Counted from the first letter of the stretch, positions 1 to 5,421 are shown. The stretch: 9,018 nt of DNA from CAZFLM01 sp964519955 (GCA_964519955.1 CAZFLM010000146.1:1-9018), one strand, 5' to 3'. Notes: generated by a model from the sequence alone, not told the origin. Numbers and translations: made by a program.

Positions 1-58
1 TCGAGGACTGGAGTCTCAAGAATCCATCAGATTGTACATTAAGTACACGGTATTGCCT

Positions 59-463
59 CTAGCCTGACCTATTCATGAGTCGTACCGGACGGGCACGGAG
101 GCCCATCCCACCACTGCACTCGTGCATGATCCAGGCTAGGCCGTCGGCGACGTGCGCCCAGCGAAGGGCGTGCCGGGGCGTCTCGATGCGGACAAGGCCG
201 GCGAGTTGGCTCGCCTCGCGAAGGGCAAAGCGCCGCCCCTCGTGGCGCACGCTGAGGTAGTAGGTCACCGGCATCGAGGGCTGAGACACGAGCGCCACCC
301 ACACGCCGGGAGCGGGCACGCCGAGGTTGACCCACTTGACGAAGGTCTCGTACTTGCTGACGACCGGGCGCGGCGGGCGCGGCGGCGCCTGCGGGATCGC
401 GATCATCCCCAGCGCCGCTGCGCCCGCGACCGCGTTTCGCACCCACACCACGTGGTGCAGCAT
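59..463 (-). CDS. Small exported protein of unknown function
   Basis: This 134-residue frame is preceded by a good ribosome binding site: GGAGG about eight bases before the ATG on the minus strand. The N-terminus (MLHHVVWVRNAVAGAAALG, then MIAIPQAPPRPPRP) looks like a signal peptide or membrane anchor with one positive charge, a hydrophobic stretch at about residues 9-24 and a proline-rich linker. The remaining ~100 residues contain a strand-like block (residues ~50-70, GVWVALVSQPSMPVTYYLSV) and a polar C-terminal half with no motif I recognise. The gene stands alone and is divergent from the OmpH-like gene at 782. I do not know the family and assign no function. The RBS, the export-like N-terminus and the candidate promoter upstream support a real gene. 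Confidence 0.6.
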   Translation of the reverse strand: MLHHVVWVRNAVAGAAALGMIAIPQAPPRPPRPVVSKYETFVKWVNLGVPAPGVWVALVSQPSMPVTYYLSVRHEGRRFALREASQLAGLVRIETPRHALRWAHVADGLAWIMHECSGGMGLRARPVRLMNRSG

Positions 464-516
464 CGCCCCACCCTCCGAGTTCCGTCACGGATCCAGAAGC
501 AAACGCCAACGATGCC

Positions 517-545
517 ATTGTACTACAGCTCCGCCCCCCCTGCAA
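517..545 (-). promoter_or_regulatory. Candidate sigma-70 promoter for the 59-463 gene
   Basis: On the minus strand TTGCAG (540-545) lies 17 bases from TACAAT (517-522). The -10 box differs from TATAAT at one base, and the -35 box keeps the TTG of TTGACA. This predicts a start of transcription near 510 and a leader of about 45 bases that includes the ribosome binding site. It is an AT-rich exception in a GC-rich region, which adds weight. The call rests on consensus matching only. Confidence 0.4.
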
Positions 546-552
546 TGCCGTC

Positions 553-603
553 CAGCCCGCGCAGGCGGGCTTCGTGCCTCTGGCAGGCGCGACTTCAGTC
601 GCC
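553..603 (+). repeat. Two-hairpin structured repeat element (single copy)
   Basis: Stem 1 is AGCCCGC (554-560) pairing with GCGGGCT (565-571) around the loop GCAG. Stem 2 is GCGACT (589-594) pairing with AGTCGC (597-602) around TC. Between them lies CTTCG, a short variable linker and GGCAGG. The same order of stem, CTTCG, linker, GGCAGG and second stem with a TC centre occurs on the minus strand of the 121-nt units at 5201-5321 and 5523-5643. The stems there have a different sequence but still pair. This looks like a REP-like dispersed structured element. I do not recall a named family. Confidence 0.6.
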
Positions 604-649
604 GGCCGCGACGCGCCGGCCCCACCCCGCCGGCCACTACCGATCGGCC
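601..649. repeat. Short 14-bp periodic array around GCCGGCC
   Basis: GCCGGCC occurs at 601-607, 615-621 and 629-635, and a partial match ATCGGCC at 643-649. Each is exactly 14 bases from the one before, and the seven bases between are not conserved. It abuts the structured repeat on its left. It could be a set of protein-binding half-sites or the decayed tail of a tandem array, but GC-rich sequence can produce such spacing by chance. Confidence 0.35.
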
Positions 650-660
650 CCGCGTTCCCT

Positions 661-694
661 GGTCCCGCCAACATCGGGACCGCGCGATGGTCCC
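661..694. promoter_or_regulatory. Three-part inverted repeat upstream of the OmpH-like gene
   Basis: GGTCCCG (661-667) is a perfect partner of CGGGACC (675-681) across a seven-base spacer. GGGACC (676-681) can pair equally with a second GGTCCC (689-694), also across seven bases. The two hairpins exclude each other. The set lies upstream of the candidate -10 box at 726, so at DNA level it would be an operator-like site. It would be a switchable leader only if transcription starts further upstream. Confidence 0.3.
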
Positions 695-725
695 AATGGC
701 CCATGCCTCTCGACCCGGACAGGTG

Positions 726-731
726 TATGAT
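726..731 (+). promoter_or_regulatory. Candidate -10 box for the OmpH-like gene
   Basis: TATGAT differs from the -10 consensus at one position and lies 50 bases before the ATG at 782, suggesting a leader of about 45 bases. No convincing -35 box is visible 16-18 bases upstream (best match ATGCCT at 703-708). If used, the promoter may depend on an activator or a different sigma factor. Confidence 0.3.
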
Positions 732-781
732 CCGAAGTGTAGAGGGGAATGGGAAGAGACTCACAGAAGGGAGGCACGACC

Positions 782-1300
782 ATGTTCACCAGAACGATCG
801 TGTGGGCGCTGGCGGCCTGGGTGTGCGCGGGCACTGCCGGAGCGCAGACTGGCGGCCAGCCCAAGGTGCGGGTCGGGGTCTACGACAGCCGAGTCGTGGC
901 CATCGCCTACGCTCGATCCGAGTTCAGCCCGGTCAAGGCCAAGATGGCGGAGTACCAGGCCGCGAAGAAGGCCGGCAACAGCGCCAAGATGAAGGAACTC
1001 GAAGCGTGGGGCGTGTCGCACCAGAGGCTGATGCACTTCATGGGCTTCGGCCACGTGCCGGTCGGCGATCTCCTGGAGCCGGTCAAGGCGCAGCTCGGTG
1101 AGATGGCCCACAAGATGCGCCTGACCGCTATCGCCATGGAGTGCGACTTCACCGGGCCGAACGTCGAGGTGGTCGACGTGACCGCCGAGATCGCCGCGCT
1201 CTACAAGCCAACCGTAGACATCCGCAAGATCATGGCCGACCTGAAGCGCGCCAAGCCGCTCTCGCTTGTGGAGTTGGCCGACATGCCCGTGAACGAGTAG
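782..1300 (+). CDS. Exported OmpH/Skp-like protein of unknown role
   Basis: The frame is open from 749, but the start at 782 is chosen because GGGAGG (769-774) lies seven bases before it and because it begins a clean signal peptide: MFTRTIVWALAAWVC, then AGTAGAQ, with likely cleavage after AGA at about residue 21. The mature protein opens with a strand block (KVRVGVYDSRVVAIAYARS), then a charged helical segment (residues ~47-72, many Lys, Ala and Glu), a second helical block around FGHVPVGDLLEPVKAQL, and a C-terminal block containing VEVVDVTAEIAALYKP and KPLSLVELADMP. From memory, the YDSRxVAxAY opening, the PVxxxLxxVK block and the VDVT block are shared by exported, OmpH/Skp-like proteins of several environmental phyla, none with a known role to my knowledge. 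A periplasmic chaperone-like role is inference. The gene is 172 residues, monocistronic, and followed by a strong hairpin. Confidence 0.7.
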   Translation: MFTRTIVWALAAWVCAGTAGAQTGGQPKVRVGVYDSRVVAIAYARSEFSPVKAKMAEYQAAKKAGNSAKMKELEAWGVSHQRLMHFMGFGHVPVGDLLEPVKAQLGEMAHKMRLTAIAMECDFTGPNVEVVDVTAEIAALYKPTVDIRKIMADLKRAKPLSLVELADMPVNE

Positions 1301-1320
1301 CCGCGCGGCAGTGCCGGTGT

Positions 1321-1360
1321 CTGGGCGGCGTGGGCGCCGGACGCGCGCCACGCCGCCCAG
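1321..1360. terminator. 13-bp perfect hairpin between convergent genes
   Basis: CTGGGCGGCGTGG (1321-1333) pairs perfectly with CCACGCCGCCCAG (1348-1360) around a 14-base GC-rich loop. It lies 20 bases after the stop of the OmpH-like gene and 14 bases after the stop of the GH172-family gene on the other strand, so it can serve both. There is no U-tract on either side. It would act as a GC-rich structural terminator or 3'-end protector rather than a textbook intrinsic terminator. Confidence 0.6.
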
Positions 1361-1374
1361 ATGCTGTCACTCGC

Positions 1375-2346
1375 TCACTTCGCCGGCCACTCGTACACCC
1401 AGACGTAGGTGGTGAACTCGGTGGCAGGCGGGTCACCGATCGGGTGGCCGTTGTCAGTCTCGCCGCATCGGCACGTCAGGCGCAGGCCCTTCTGGAAGAA
1501 CAGCGGGTCGTCGTCGTGGAAGCGGTACGCCGAGAAGCTGCCGTCCGGCGGGTCCATGTGCGTCAGGCCGGAGATGGCCGTGGCGAAGCGCCCGCGGTTG
1601 AAGTAGAAGGTGCCCAGGAAGTAGTCCTCCAGCCCGGAGGAGAGCAGCATCGGCTCCTTCGCGCCGTCCACGTACGCCCGCATGATGGCCTCGAGGTAGC
1701 TGATGTTGTCCGTGTTGCCGCCGTGGCGCTCCCCGCGTGCCGCGGTCGTCACCTGGTAGAGCGCGCCGGCCGTCTTCACGTCGCAGAGCGGGAACTCCTC
1801 CAGCGGCTTCGCGGTGTACTTCTCCAGCTTGTGCAGCTTCAGGCGGGCCGCATCGGGTAATCGCACGCCGGCCACCGTGGCGGGAAGCCCGTCGGTGCCG
1901 CGCAGGATCCACCAGAACTCGGCGCCGTCCGGCGAGGCCTTGTCGCGTTGGGCGGTGATGCGGATGCTCTTGCCGTAGGGGATGCGGTAGGTGTTGTAGA
2001 GGCCGCTGGGGTGGCCGGTCTTGCCCAGCTTCTCGCTGCCCCACGGAGCGCCGCCGTCGCCGAAGCCCACTCCGTGGCCCAGGCCAAGCTCCATGTCGAT
2101 GGAGGGCTGCTTCTCACCATCCACGTACACGCGGATGCGCGTCTTCTCGTAGCCCGGCCAGTCGCCGCCGAACCACATGTGCGTCAGGCAGCCCTTCCCC
2201 TTGTGGCTGGCCAGCTCGGCTTCGCCATACCCGTTCAGGTCCCTCCGCCCCTTGCCGATGATGCTGAACGTCTTGAGATCGGATACGACAGGCTCCGGCG
2301 CGGCCGCCATCACGCCTGCGGCGGCCATGGTCATCAATGGGAACAT
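1375..2346 (-). CDS. GH172 (DUF2961) family glycoside hydrolase, probably exported
   Basis: The 323-residue product is a full DUF2961 domain protein. Recognisable blocks are LTHMWFGGDW (residues ~54-63), a beta-rich half with VYVDGE and the aromatic GLYNTYRIPYGKSI (115-128), YLEAIMRAYVDG (217-228), SSGLEDYFLGTFYFN (236-250) and FSAYRFHDDDPLFFQKGL (271-288). DUF2961 proteins are now classed as GH172, whose characterised members act on alpha-D-fructofuranosides and D-arabinofuranosides. Glu219 and Glu240 here are 21 residues apart, as I recall for the two catalytic glutamates (270 and 291) of the Bifidobacterium alpha-fructofuranosidase, so the active site appears intact. The exact sugar cannot be told. 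The start is set by AAGGAGG (2354-2360) seven bases upstream. The N-terminus MFPLMTMAAAGVMAAAPEP is a short export-like segment without the usual positive charge. The gene is divergent from the superoxide dismutase. Confidence 0.85.
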   Translation of the reverse strand: MFPLMTMAAAGVMAAAPEPVVSDLKTFSIIGKGRRDLNGYGEAELASHKGKGCLTHMWFGGDWPGYEKTRIRVYVDGEKQPSIDMELGLGHGVGFGDGGAPWGSEKLGKTGHPSGLYNTYRIPYGKSIRITAQRDKASPDGAEFWWILRGTDGLPATVAGVRLPDAARLKLHKLEKYTAKPLEEFPLCDVKTAGALYQVTTAARGERHGGNTDNISYLEAIMRAYVDGAKEPMLLSSGLEDYFLGTFYFNRGRFATAISGLTHMDPPDGSFSAYRFHDDDPLFFQKGLRLTCRCGETDNGHPIGDPPATEFTTYVWVYEWPAK

Positions 2347-2367
2347 GGTGGCGCCTCCTTTGCGGCG

Positions 2368-2373
2368 ATTCTA
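2368..2373 (-). promoter_or_regulatory. Candidate -10 box for the GH172-family gene
   Basis: TAGAAT on the minus strand differs from TATAAT at one base and lies about 21 bases before the ATG at 2346. A start of transcription near 2361 would leave a very short leader beginning right at the ribosome binding site. No good -35 box is visible; TTCCTG at 2391-2396 has the right spacing but matches poorly. Confidence 0.3.
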
Positions 2374-2481
2374 CCTCTCGCACTGGGACGCAGGAAACGA
2401 GGGCGGCGCGAGGAACAGTCCGGTGTCACCACACGCCCGGCGACGCGTGCCGGGCCATCGCCATCGCGACAGGAGGAAGCC

Positions 2482-3078
2482 ATGCCCTACGAACTGCCCG
2501 CGCTGCCGTACGCCGAAGACGCGCTGGAGCCGGTCTACTCGGCCCGGACGATCGGCTTCCACTACGGCAAGCACCACAAGACGTACGTGGACAACCTGAA
2601 CAAGCTGGTGGGCGGCACGGAGCTGGATGGGCTGCCGCTGGAGGAGATCGTCCGCAAGGTCGCCGGCGACCCGGCGAAGGCAGGCGTGTTCAACAACGCC
2701 GCGCAGGTCTGGAACCACACCTTCTTCTGGAACTCGATGAAGCCGAACGGGGGCGGCGCGCCTCCCGCCGAGGTCGCGGCCAAGCTGGCTGAGGCGTTCG
2801 GCAGCGTCGACGAGTTCGCCGCGCAGTTCAAGGCCGCCGCGGTCGGGCGCTTTGGGAGTGGATGGGCGTGGCTCGTGCTGGATGGCGGCGCGCTGAAGAT
2901 CGTGAGCACGCCCAACGCCGAGACGCCGCTGACCACCGGCGCCAAGCCGCTGCTGACGGTCGACGTGTGGGAGCACGCGTACTACCTGGACTACCAGAAC
3001 CGCCGGCCGGACTTCGTGCAGACGTTCCTGGACAAGCTGGTGAACTGGGACTTCGTGGCGGCAAACCTGAAGGGGTGA
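2482..3078 (+). CDS. sodB: Iron superoxide dismutase
   Basis: This cytoplasmic enzyme converts superoxide to hydrogen peroxide and oxygen. The 198-residue length is normal for the family. Both domains are present: an N-terminal helical hairpin (residues 1-85) and the C-terminal alpha/beta domain (90-198). The four metal ligands are visible: His27 in FHYGKHH, His79 in VWNHTFFW, and Asp161 and His165 in the signature DVWEHAYYLDY. Iron rather than manganese is favoured by AAQVWNHTFFW, with Gln75 in the iron-type position, and by PNAETPL, with alanine where manganese enzymes carry the active-site glutamine. Metal use can still vary in this family. AGGAGG (2471-2476) lies five bases before the ATG and fixes the start; the frame is open further upstream but lacks family sequence there. 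No signal peptide is seen. The gene is monocistronic and followed by a hairpin at 3088-3118. Confidence 0.95.
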   Translation: MPYELPALPYAEDALEPVYSARTIGFHYGKHHKTYVDNLNKLVGGTELDGLPLEEIVRKVAGDPAKAGVFNNAAQVWNHTFFWNSMKPNGGGAPPAEVAAKLAEAFGSVDEFAAQFKAAAVGRFGSGWAWLVLDGGALKIVSTPNAETPLTTGAKPLLTVDVWEHAYYLDYQNRRPDFVQTFLDKLVNWDFVAANLKG

Positions 3079-3087
3079 GGCGAGCCC

Positions 3088-3118
3088 GGGCCGGCCGCAT
3101 AGGCGTCGCGGCCGGCCC
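3088..3118. terminator. 11-bp hairpin after sodB
   Basis: GGGCCGGCCGC (3088-3098) pairs perfectly with GCGGCCGGCCC (3108-3118) around a nine-base loop. It starts ten bases after the sodB stop and 18 bases after the stop of the broken toxin on the opposite strand, so it could end transcription from both sides. No U-tract follows. Confidence 0.6.
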
Positions 3119-3135
3119 CGGTGTCCCGCTCGTCG

Positions 3136-3458
3136 TTACTTCGCGCCAGGGTCGGGCGCCGGCTCGGCTTGCCAGTCCTCCACGTCGAGGCCGGCCAGAC
3201 GCCCGACCCCAGAGCAGTTGTGGGTCACGAGAGTCAGGCCGTTAGCCCGAGCGATGGCGGCGATGAGCATGTCATTCCCGCCGATCACCTCGCCGCGGCC
3301 GGTGCCCCACACTTCACCTGCCCGAAGCGCAGTTCAGCGCGGACGATCGAACAGACAACGACTTCGTCTGGCTCGCAGGACCGCAGCCGCGCCGATAGGC
3401 GCGCGCTCCGCGAGTTGAGGTGGGCGCTGCACGCGTTGGTGTCGAGCAGGTACCGCAC
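3136..3458 (-). pseudogene. vapC: VapC-type PIN-domain toxin, disrupted by deletion and frameshift
   Basis: Intact VapC toxins of this type are PIN ribonucleases of about 130 residues. Here the N-terminal part is clear: VRYLLDTNAC at the GTG start (3456-3458), then EPDEVVVCSIVRAELRFG, giving the first acidic residues (Asp6, Glu42). That frame stops at 3285. The C-terminal part lies in a different frame: GEVIGGNDMLIAAIARANG, then LTLVTHN and LAGLDVEDWQAE, ending in TAA at 3136-3138. The catalytic Asp of GGNDMLIAA is in this half. The linking region of roughly 40 residues normally found between RAELxFG and the IGxNDxLIAA block is absent, and the two halves are out of frame. This indicates an internal deletion of a length not divisible by three. 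GGAGG seven bases before the GTG survives. The product would be inactive unless the frame is rescued. Alternative: an assembly error at about 3285-3320. Confidence 0.8.
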
Positions 3459-3739
3459 GCCAGCGCCTCCACCGGCCCAGCCGGCGGATCTGGCGCCAGC
3501 ACGATCGGGGTGTCGGCGCACGCCCCCGCGGTCGTGTCCACGAGAGCCTGCCACTGCTCGCGGCTAAGGCGTTCAGTGCCCACGCCAAAGCGGCCGACGA
3601 TTCCGGGTGCCGATTCGGGGAGCGCACCCTCTGCTTGGAGCCGCTCCAGACCGTCTTCGATCAGGCCGACAAGCCGCAGTCGGTCCACGGGCGGCAACTT
3701 GGCGACGACATCGCGATAGAGCTGATCCACGGTGACCAT
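3314..3739 (-). CDS. VapB-like antitoxin with a run-on C-terminus
   Basis: The ATG at 3739 is preceded by GGAGGG (3746-3751) six bases away, and it opens MVTVDQLYRDVVAKLPPVDR, then LRLVGLIEDGLERL. This helical opening resembles short proteins found directly upstream of PIN toxins in environmental bacteria; the pairing is remembered family context, and no DNA-binding motif is proven. Residues 1-94 precede the toxin start. Residues 95-141 overlap the toxin coding sequence in another frame and look like non-native, Arg/Ser/Thr-rich translation. The original stop was therefore probably lost near 3458, or was moved by the same event that broke the toxin. The antitoxin may still be made and could act in trans on related toxins. 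Which residues bind the toxin cannot be judged. Confidence 0.55.
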   Translation of the reverse strand: MVTVDQLYRDVVAKLPPVDRLRLVGLIEDGLERLQAEGALPESAPGIVGRFGVGTERLSREQWQALVDTTAGACADTPIVLAPDPPAGPVEALACGTCSTPTRAAPTSTRGARAYRRGCGPASQTKSLSVRSSALNCASGR

Positions 3740-3798
3740 GGGATACCCTCCGTCCTTGCGTCGACACGCGGCAGGCACATATACCGAGCATAGCCTAT

Positions 3799-3817
3799 CA
3801 GACCGCAGCGGGGTCTG
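3799..3817. promoter_or_regulatory. Inverted repeat in the antitoxin/acetyltransferase divergent region
   Basis: CAGACC (3799-3804) and GGTCTG (3812-3817) flank the seven-base spacer GCAGCGG. The site lies 60 bases upstream of the antitoxin start and 73 bases upstream of the acetyltransferase start, where a toxin-antitoxin autoregulatory operator would be expected. A TATCAT -10-like sequence for the plus strand lies at 3846-3851 without a clear -35 box. This is inferred from position and symmetry only. Confidence 0.3.
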
Positions 3818-3889
3818 GCAAGGCAGGCCCGCTCCCCCCGCGTGGTATCATGCCCTCAGTTGCTCACCACCGCCGCACCGGAGCCCCGC

Positions 3890-4648
3890 ATGCCTCTGCC
3901 TACGCGCGAGACCCTTCGCGACGACCTGGCCGCGCTCGGAGTGCGCCCGGGCGACATCGTCCTGATGCACTCGTCGTTCAAGTCGATCGGCATCGACGAC
4001 CCCGAGACGATCCTGGGCGCGCTGACCGACGCGCTTGGCCCGGAAGGCACGCTCCTGCTGCCGGCGCTCTCCTACCTGCAGGTGCCAGCCGACCTCCACG
4101 ACACGCGCGCGACGCCCACGTGCGTCGGGTTCCTGACGGAGTACTTCCGCAAGCGCCCCGGCACGCTGCGCAGCCTGCATCCGACGCACTCGGTGTGCGG
4201 CATCGGCGCGCGGCGCGACGAGATGCTCGCGAGCCATGCCGAAGACCGCACCCCCTGCGGGTCGCACTCGCCATTCCGCCGCAACATCGAGATGGGCGGC
4301 AAGATCCTCATGCTTGGGTGCGGGCTGCGACCGAACACCACCATGCACGCCGTCGAGGAGCTTGTCGGCCCGCCGTACGTCTTCGGGCCAACGTGCTGCT
4401 ACACCATCACGGATCGCGAGGGGCGGGTCTTCCGTAAGGAGTACGTCACGCACGGGTTCAAGGGAGTGGCCCAGCGCTACGATCTGGCGGCGGCCTTGCT
4501 GACAGGCGGGGAGATTCGCCGTGGACTCGTGGGCAGGGCAGACAGCTACCTGATGGACGCCGCCGCGCTCTGCCGCCGGGCCATCGACCAGTTGCGCAAG
4601 GACCCGATGTCGTTCGTGGAGTCGTTCCCGCCCGTCCCAGCCGAGTAG
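3890..4648 (+). CDS. Aminoglycoside N3-acetyltransferase family protein
   Basis: The family transfers an acetyl group from acetyl-CoA to an amine; the clinical members modify the 3-amino group of aminoglycosides. The 252-residue product shows the family blocks in order: VRPGDIVLMHSSFKSIG (residues 18-34), GTLLLPALSY (53-62), RSLHPTHSVCGIG (94-106) with the conserved His97 and His100, TPCGSHSPF (121-129), GGKILMLGCGL (136-146) and NTTMHAVEE (149-157) with the conserved His153. Length and motifs are complete, so the enzyme should be active. Many environmental homologues act on unknown small amines, so resistance cannot be assumed. The ATG at 3890 is chosen over the open GTG at 3842: only the former has an SD-like GGAG (3880-3883) at six bases, and homology starts right after it. 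It is cytoplasmic, with no signal peptide. A 39-base gap to the next gene suggests an operon. Confidence 0.9.
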   Translation: MPLPTRETLRDDLAALGVRPGDIVLMHSSFKSIGIDDPETILGALTDALGPEGTLLLPALSYLQVPADLHDTRATPTCVGFLTEYFRKRPGTLRSLHPTHSVCGIGARRDEMLASHAEDRTPCGSHSPFRRNIEMGGKILMLGCGLRPNTTMHAVEELVGPPYVFGPTCCYTITDREGRVFRKEYVTHGFKGVAQRYDLAAALLTGGEIRRGLVGRADSYLMDAAALCRRAIDQLRKDPMSFVESFPPVPAE

Positions 4649-4687
4649 ACAGCCGTTGACGCCGCACCCGTTGATCTGGAGGAGCAG

Positions 4688-5321
4688 ATGCAGCCTGTCG
4701 GTCAGCCGGTCGGCACGCCGTACCCGCCGTCGCCGCCCGCGAGCACGCGCCCGAAGTGGGCGCCGGTCGCCATCTCGTGTGGAGTGGGGTGCGTGGTCCT
4801 CGCCGTCATCGCCCTCGTCGGCATCGGCCTGGCCGTCAAGAACGCGACCGGCTCCACGAAGCAGGCCGACGTCGTCGCCCGCCAGTTCATGGCCCTCGTA
4901 TCGGATGGCAAGCTGCAGCAGGCGTACTCCTCCACCGCCACAGCCTGGCAGAAGCAGTCGTCGACGAAGGACTTCGAGAGCTTCGCCGGCTACTGGCGGC
5001 AGCACATGGGCAAGCTGCGGAGCGCCCAACTGGTGAACCAGCGCTGGTTCGGGGGCACCGGCGGGCCGGTGATCACGCTTTCCTACGAGCTGCCGGGCAC
5101 CGCCCACGCGGGCCGCGCCACGGCCACGATCGTCGAGGAGGGCGGCAAGCTGAAGGTCGGCGGCCTGAACTACCAGCCGGGCAGCGGGGGGTGGAGGGTA
5201 GGCGCAACCGGGTTGAAACCCGGTCCTGCCCGCAGCGAAGTCCTCTGCGAGGACTGGGTTCCCATGCCACGCACGCGCCCAACCCCCGGAGGGGGTTTTG
5301 CTTCGGACCAGACCGCCATTT
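4688..5321 (+). CDS. Membrane-anchored NTF2-like protein, 3' end in repeats/gap
   Basis: A strong GGAGG (4678-4682) sits five bases before the ATG. The product starts with a proline-rich cytoplasmic segment (residues 1-24) and one membrane helix (about 25-50, WAPVAISCGVG, then CVVLAVIALVGIGLAV). An external domain follows with DVVARQFMALVSDGKLQQAY, then FESFAGYWRQHMG, and beta strands up to GGKLKVGGLNYQPGSG. The FMxALxxGxxxxAY layout resembles small NTF2-like domains of the DUF4864/DUF4878 kind; this is a fold-level guess. From residue 172 (base 5201) the frame enters the 121-nt repeat and stays open into the N gap, so residues 172-211 are repeat-encoded. The native end may be a TAG at 5199-5201 that is one base out of frame because of a six-G run (5186-5191). 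The gene is probably co-transcribed with the acetyltransferase. Confidence 0.7.
5201..5321 (-). repeat. 121-nt structured repeat, copy 1 (complete)
   Basis: Read on the minus strand, the unit runs from the CGCCATT end, through a hairpin AACCCCC/GGGGGTT, then stem 1 AGTCCTC-GCA-GAGGACT (5239-5255), linker CTTCG..GGGCAGG, and stem 2 ACCGGGTT-TC-AACCCGGT (5207-5224). It is identical over all 121 bases to copy 3 at 5523-5643, and over its last 55 bases to partial copy 2. It abuts the plus-strand gene and runs to the edge of the N gap. The identity and the position between convergent genes suggest recent duplication or gene conversion of a REP-like element. Confidence 0.9.
5281..5299 (+). terminator. 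Possible intrinsic terminator hairpin inside the repeat unit
   Basis: AACCCCC (5281-5287) pairs with GGGGGTT (5291-5297) around GGA, followed by two more T. The same hairpin recurs at 5436-5452 and 5603-5619. On the plus strand the stem runs directly into TTTT, giving a weak intrinsic-terminator shape. On the minus strand the hairpin is preceded, not followed, by an A/U run. With three or more copies between convergent genes, an additive termination role is plausible but inferred. Confidence 0.35.
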
Positions 5322-5421
5322 NNNNNNNNNNNNNNNNNNNNNNNNNNNNNNNNNNNNNNNNNNNNNNNNNNNNNNNNNNNNNNNNNNNNNNNNNNNNNNN
5401 NNNNNNNNNNNNNNNNNNNNN
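5322..5421. other. Assembly gap of 100 N inside the repeat cluster
   Basis: Exactly 100 undetermined bases separate the last base of repeat copy 1 from position 67 of the next copy. The round number is a typical placeholder for a scaffold gap of unknown length. If the copies keep the 167-base spacing seen between copies 2 and 3, the true missing length would be about 112 bases or 112 plus a multiple of 167. Confidence 0.95.

Larger units (their letters stand above)
464..781. other. Divergent intergenic region with repeats and two candidate promoters
   Basis: This 318-base stretch separates two divergent genes. From left to right it holds the ribosome binding site and candidate promoter of the minus-strand gene, a two-hairpin structured repeat (553-603), a short array in which GCCGGCC recurs every 14 bases (601-649), a GGTCCC/GGGACC/GGTCCC inverted-repeat set (661-694), and a candidate -10 box (726-731) plus ribosome binding site (769-774) for the plus-strand gene. 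Frames crossing it look like random GC-rich translation, with arginine- and proline-rich composition and no ribosome binding site, so I see no gene here. Confidence 0.6.

Noticed and set aside
749..781. Upstream ATG for the OmpH-like gene at 749
   Set aside because: It would place polar residues before the signal peptide. The ribosome binding site at 769-774 points to the ATG at 782.
152..992. Plus-strand frames over the first kilobase
   Set aside because: They overlap the supported minus-strand gene or the intergenic repeats, lack ribosome binding sites and have arginine-rich shadow composition.
1141..1860. Plus-strand frame of 239 codons antisense to the GH172-family gene
   Set aside because: It overlaps two well-supported genes and contains no recognisable domain.
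3842..3889. GTG start for the acetyltransferase 16 codons upstream
   Set aside because: There is no ribosome binding site before it, and the extra residues do not resemble the family. The ATG at 3890 has a GGAG at suitable spacing.
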